From: an uncultured Acetatifactor sp.
GTDB taxonomy: Bacteria > Bacillota > Clostridia > Lachnospirales > Lachnospiraceae
NCBI GenBank assembly: GCA_910585665.1
Contig: CAJUFI010000018.1
Coordinates: 34,646 to 70,227 of the forward strand
Direction of reading: 5' to 3'
DNA: 35,582 nt
The notes beneath the pieces were generated by a model. The model searched no databases, was not told where the DNA came from, and saw only the letters and a list, made by a program, of their open reading frames with translations. A program made the position numbers and the translations under genes. Below are positions 33,201 to 35,582 of the stretch, one piece after another; position 1 is the stretch's first letter, and the number at the start of each line of letters is the position of its first letter.

Positions 33201-33507
33201 TGAAGGCAAAAAGAGGGTTATGGGAGATAAACATGAAGACACCTTATATACGCAATGGTGGCTCGGCGCAAATTTATATGAGGAGAAAAAATACGAGGAA
33301 GCCGAAAAGGTATTGGGTGAATGTTACGAAAGCAAAAAGGGAGTTCTTGGCGAAAAGCATGTAGATACTTTGGGGACGCAATGGTGGCTCGGCTTGACTT
33401 TATATGAGGAGGGGAAATACGAAGAAGCTGAAAAGATGCTGTATGAATGTTATGAAGGCACGTTGAAAGTTTTGGGGGAAAGACACGAAGACGCTTTAAA
33501 GGCCTAA
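30220..33507 (+). CDS. NACHT-LRR-TPR STAND ATPase, candidate anti-phage defence protein
   Basis: The 1095-residue protein has a short N-terminal region (1-95) with no recognised effector, a NACHT ATPase with Walker A GDPGSGKST (101-109), the NACHT-type Walker B LFLDGFDEF (164-172) and sensor YISSRR (203-208), then a helical region, about three LRR-like units (LDIRNNHITAL, LCLYGNRIESL) near 545-600, and a TPR array from about 690. The last seven TPRs are 42 residues each and nearly identical, with a repeated EC(Y/F)EG segment; the final one stops after 34 residues. Bacterial NACHT/STAND proteins with repeat sensors are known anti-phage systems. AAAGGAGG lies six bases before ATG 30220. AT-rich composition and the flanking element suggest transfer. 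Confidence 0.85.
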   Translation: MVIIEALIDFRGIITGLGEMLKELVAVFATRKRKRQLINLLYRTAGKEGQKRNVADFYGYVNHKLKAVSWNTSQVSDYSIRMLKNDLKANASQRQMIFILGDPGSGKSTLMLHLAFWHCIYNNLDKKNSANDNLMHQGILYCSMRDYHSLEELKDDLDNNLEALFLDGFDEFIVLRNKSEKETLEELLCLLLDAKLNIFRKIYISSRREPFKTNLKKALKKRNLNGYQPQIIEICPFDRKQILALYRKKSKEKNRYKMQVYLSKHETIFRIPLLIEYADSIKKEYPGKETPSLFQALNAIVKDGIEREGKQWHSRQGIGKNWDKEKKFAYEKNAWTFILTMCQIMVQAGSYSFRANDIEKASPGLEKREFFFSTGQLIHKINEETYEFIHSLFYEFFVARLLVSLNGVSFGQRKLLLAADDRNYENFYAYWLKELPAEAFDANMTGDSLLKKIEKSIESYVPYDKEQNCMDMAEQLCNMISAESVSLKEKPEIAVYGILWLFPLVREITWKSYNLSFTEISDLMEGGNLSLTDGRLKETSDLRCFSPFRNLDIRNNHITALGQLKNYDSFDSLCLYGNRIESLEPLKNIDIAKLEISIWDEKGLGELFLLPECDCFIDLQGESTLYIKLEQLQANRAHWRLAFVPAITSFRLYYNEFQSGVQMSQILEAAFNLTLKSFYTEKDFKQTVFDFGKEVAKYFYMGKKYKRAFEIFEQLKLVAEKACDVDERMLKIADGWKGQILAKTGEYSRAIPLLKSACGERLEDNLDNETKIMWYWLMVSIYRENGNFNRKDYGINDVFKTMFLWGRELYDRGHYEDAEEVFDELYQKQKEDLGERHEDTLKSQWWLSLTLYEEAKYDEAKTMLYECCEGRKETLGQKHADTLSVQWKLGSILYDEKQYEEAKEMLYECFEGRREVLGEKHVDTLSARLWLGLTLYGEKKYEEAEKILNECYEGRREVLGKRHEDTLDTQWWLGLTLYEEGKYEEAERTLYECYEGKKRVMGDKHEDTLYTQWWLGANLYEEKKYEEAEKVLGECYESKKGVLGEKHVDTLGTQWWLGLTLYEEGKYEEAEKMLYECYEGTLKVLGERHEDALKA
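32647..33504 (+). repeat. 126-bp tandem repeats in the TPR region of the NACHT gene
   Basis: Six full units of 126 bp and one of 102 bp encode the 42-residue TPRs. Units starting two repeats apart share a 58-bp identical stretch (33124-33181 and 33376-33433), which indicates recent duplication or gene conversion. Confidence 0.9.
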
Positions 33508-33563
33508 TTATAGTTTCAGCTTGAGAAAGCCTATGGGTTGCTGGGTACCACAACAGAAAGCTC

Positions 33564-33607
33564 GCCGGATGCAAGTAGAGTCGCTGCATTGCGCCGAAGC
33601 ATCCGGC
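33564..33607. other. Inverted repeat between NACHT and nuclease genes
   Basis: GCCGGATGC (33564-33572) and GCATCCGGC (33599-33607) form a perfect 9-bp stem with a 26-nt loop. It lies between two convergent genes and may be a terminator, though T-runs are absent. Confidence 0.45.
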
Positions 33608-33660
33608 AATCTCCCAATCCTATGGTACCTCTCCCCCCTACTCATACGGAAATCTGCAGC

Positions 33661-35289
33661 CTACCGCATATATGGGGAGGGTCTCGAACTTATCACCATG
33701 TTTTCCAGTGTTCTGTTATCCTGTAAGAATGCTTCGATTCTACAGGAATGCTTCTTGCTCTTGGCGTCATAATTGATTCCTACCAGGAGCATGTCCCCGC
33801 CATAACCTTTCAGCGCCTGGGGATAGTCATTGTTCTTGATCTGCCTGATGGCTCCCTCGCCCGTCTTGTTCCACTTCAGCTCAACCAGGAGCAGCGGCTT
33901 GGAAGAATTCTTCTTCGGAAAGAACACCACGTCCGCATAGCCGTGGCCTGACGGCAGCTCATCGATTTTCAGGTATTCGTCCACACAGCTGATATAGGCC
34001 GCCCGGATGACGCTGCGGAGGGCCTGCTCGTTGTTGTAGAATGTGGGAGCCGTCCCTGCCTTGTGGGCTTCTTCGATTGCTGCAGCTACGGCCTCCTCGT
34101 CCCTGTTCAGGGTGGCTTCCAGAAGCTGGTCTGAGCTGCGGATGAGCTTTGCAATCTCTGTATGCCTTCCCGCTGCCACTGCCCGGACGAATTCCTCGCG
34201 GATTTCCTCATTGGGGATTCGCACTGTCTTTTCATCACTGTCATAAGCCAGATACCCCAGATGGACCAGCAGCGTCAGGACATCGTCCCGGCATCGTATC
34301 GTGGTCATGTCATTCTGGAAAGAGATCGTGTCGATTTTGACCCTTGCTCCGCCCAGCATCTGGACTAACGCCTCCTTCAGCCCGTCTTCATCCAATTCTA
34401 TATAAATCTTAAGGGACTCATAGGTCTCTGACTGGGTCCAATAGTTGGCCAGCTCCCCGTTCTTTACCGCCTCCATCACGGAGTTGGGATTATAAATAGA
34501 CTTTGCCCGGTGAAAGGAATACCCGTCATACCATTTCCTGACCTCTTCGAACTCCATGCCAAACCTCTCGCAGAGCTCTCTGACCTCAGGTTCCGTAAAT
34601 CCCACATATTCCGCAAGCCTCCTGGGCGCAAGCATGGTATATTCTCTGAAATCCGTCATGGCAGACTGGGTTCCGTATTTCTTGATGGGCAAGATGCCGG
34701 TGATATATGCCGCCTCAAATATCATATCTGTCCAACTGCTCTTGAACAGGCTCCTCAGAAAGGAGATATACTCCTTCTGCAGCTTCGAATCGTTTTTTGC
34801 TTCACGGAAAAGCGCATCCCACTCATCGATGATCATGATGAACCTTTCGCCGGTAGTTTTTACGGTATTCAACAGGGTCTCTGCCAGACTTGCGCCTTTC
34901 GAGGCCTCAGGGAAACTATTGGCGATTTCCGCTATGACAGTTTCTTTTATGTTTTGCACCACATTCCTTACATCAGGAGCACCAGATATGAACAGCGTGA
35001 TATCCAGATAAATCACGTTGTACTTGTTCAAGCATCGCTCGAAGGAAGGGTCTTCAGAAATCTCCAGCCCCTCGAACAGCTCCCGGGAGTCGCAGCTTTT
35101 GTCGTAATATGCGCACAACATCTGCGCTGCAAATGACTTGCCGAACCGACGCGGTCTGCTGACACAGATAAGCTTGTTCTTTGTGCCCAATTCACTGTTG
35201 ATAAATGAAATCATTCCTGTCTTATCAACATAGGTCCCTTTTCTGGCCGCCGCAAAACCGGCGTTGCCGATGTTCAAGTAGTTGCCCAT
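33661..35289 (-). CDS. AAA-ATPase-like / PD-(D/E)XK nuclease family protein
   Basis: The 542-residue protein belongs to the widespread gut-bacterial family with an N-terminal AAA-ATPase-like domain (PF09820 type) and a C-terminal PD-(D/E)XK domain (DUF1703 type). The opening YLNIGNAGFAAARKGTYVDKT is split by the family pattern; the Walker A-like RPRRFGKS is at 45-52, a Walker B-like MIIDEWDALF near 155, and nuclease residues are Asp 453 (YADVVFF) and ELK at 470-472. The cellular role is not established; paralogues are often numerous and lie in accessory DNA. Its base composition is GC-richer than the NACHT gene, so the two probably arrived separately. A GGTGG sequence precedes ATG 35289. Confidence 0.82.
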   Translation of the reverse strand: MGNYLNIGNAGFAAARKGTYVDKTGMISFINSELGTKNKLICVSRPRRFGKSFAAQMLCAYYDKSCDSRELFEGLEISEDPSFERCLNKYNVIYLDITLFISGAPDVRNVVQNIKETVIAEIANSFPEASKGASLAETLLNTVKTTGERFIMIIDEWDALFREAKNDSKLQKEYISFLRSLFKSSWTDMIFEAAYITGILPIKKYGTQSAMTDFREYTMLAPRRLAEYVGFTEPEVRELCERFGMEFEEVRKWYDGYSFHRAKSIYNPNSVMEAVKNGELANYWTQSETYESLKIYIELDEDGLKEALVQMLGGARVKIDTISFQNDMTTIRCRDDVLTLLVHLGYLAYDSDEKTVRIPNEEIREEFVRAVAAGRHTEIAKLIRSSDQLLEATLNRDEEAVAAAIEEAHKAGTAPTFYNNEQALRSVIRAAYISCVDEYLKIDELPSGHGYADVVFFPKKNSSKPLLLVELKWNKTGEGAIRQIKNNDYPQALKGYGGDMLLVGINYDAKSKKHSCRIEAFLQDNRTLENMVISSRPSPYMR

Positions 35290-35376
35290 ATTTTCACCAC
35301 CCCTTGCCCAAAGCTGTCATGGGAATATTGACAAATCAGGGCTTTCTGCTATGGTTTCATTTTACTTTACTACGGT

Positions 35377-35422
35377 GGAAAGCGCAAGCGGATTTTATAT
35401 CGTACACACAATATGTACACAC
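35377..35422 (+). promoter_or_regulatory. Candidate control region of the VapB-like gene
   Basis: GGAAAGCGCAAGCG (35377-35390) is shared with the spacer near 29929. GTACACAC occurs at 35402-35409 and 35415-35422, a 13-bp period that could be an operator for autoregulation. Inferred. Confidence 0.35.
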
Positions 35423-35440
35423 GGAAAGGAGGTATTCACA

Positions 35441-35582
35441 ATGACTGCTACACGGGTTTTTCAGAATGGAAACAGCCAGGCTCTTCGTATCCCCCAAGAA
35501 ATGAAAACCGATAAAAAAGTCTATTGTATTAAGGAATTGTCTACAAATAACTGCTGCAAGTTTATGGCAATTTTTATTGTAT
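35441..35582 (+). pseudogene. VapB/AbrB-type antitoxin gene interrupted by the MITE-like element
   Basis: AAAGGAGGT precedes ATG 35441. The product begins MTATRVFQNGNSQALRIPQE, the N-terminal swapped-hairpin DNA-binding segment of VapB-type antitoxins, and continues to about VYCIK (residue 31). From 35529 the sequence is identical to the left 54 bp of element copy B, so the antitoxin frame runs into the element (ELSTNNCCKF...). The window ends here, so whether the rest of the gene and a VapC toxin lie beyond is unknown. Confidence 0.72.
35529..35582. mobile_element. MITE-like element (copy C, cut by window end)
   Basis: All 54 bases match 30067-30120. The perfect identity shows that copies B and C moved recently. 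The right end lies outside the window. Confidence 0.82.

Noticed and set aside
32647..33504. CRISPR array
   Set aside because: The repeats are contiguous, coding, 126 bp long and have no unique spacers.
33508..33660. Short ORF from 33521 as a continuation of the NACHT protein after a frameshift
   Set aside because: The translated sequence shows no TPR pattern, so no continuation of the array is visible.

Overview
The window reads as chromosomal DNA from a spore-forming Firmicute, most likely an unplaced member of the Lachnospiraceae. The basis is the gene order hup-rqcP-yabP-yabQ-divIC-spoIIE-tilS-hpt-ftsH, strong AGGAGG ribosome binding sites, sporulation genes (yabP, yabQ, cotS-like, spoIIE), tRNA genes without an encoded CCA end, and a class B sortase with an SPKTG substrate. 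The species cannot be named from the sequence alone.

Region 1 (1-13012) is GC-rich housekeeping and sporulation DNA on the + strand. It holds the tail of a Ser/Glu-repeat protein, a Cof-type HAD phosphatase, the CCA-adding enzyme, a CotS-like spore coat kinase-fold protein, a PEGA-domain lipoprotein, HU, RqcP, YabP, YabQ, DivIC, a short SpoIIE phosphatase, TilS, Hpt and FtsH. The SpoIIE gene lacks the usual multi-spanning membrane region but keeps a promoter with a 21-bp spacer and Spo0A-box-like sequences.

Region 2 (13013-21140) has a MATE transporter on the - strand, a secreted FG-GAP-like protein with a response regulator, a sensor kinase and an unknown membrane-anchored protein in one operon, a fused N-acetylmuramoyl-alanine amidase/polysaccharide deacetylase, then tRNA-Tyr and tRNA-Leu.

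Region 3 (21141-29640) begins directly after tRNA-Leu and is visibly AT-richer. It encodes surface assembly: sortase B, an LCP (LytR-CpsA-Psr) ligase, one SPKTG-anchored protein, a polyprenyl-phosphate sugar transferase and a small Wzz-like protein with a degenerate kinase-like tail. A convergent pair (MBOAT O-acyltransferase and SGNH-like partner) follows on the - strand. No other glycosyltransferase lies in the window.

Region 4 (29641-35582) is accessory DNA: copies of an unnamed 107-bp element with terminal inverted repeats, a 1095-residue NACHT ATPase with LRR-like and near-identical TPR repeats (a candidate anti-phage STAND protein), an AAA-like/PD-(D/E)XK protein, and a VapB-type antitoxin gene apparently interrupted by another copy of the 107-bp element at the window edge. 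The NACHT gene and the element family around it are the strongest candidates for something undescribed.
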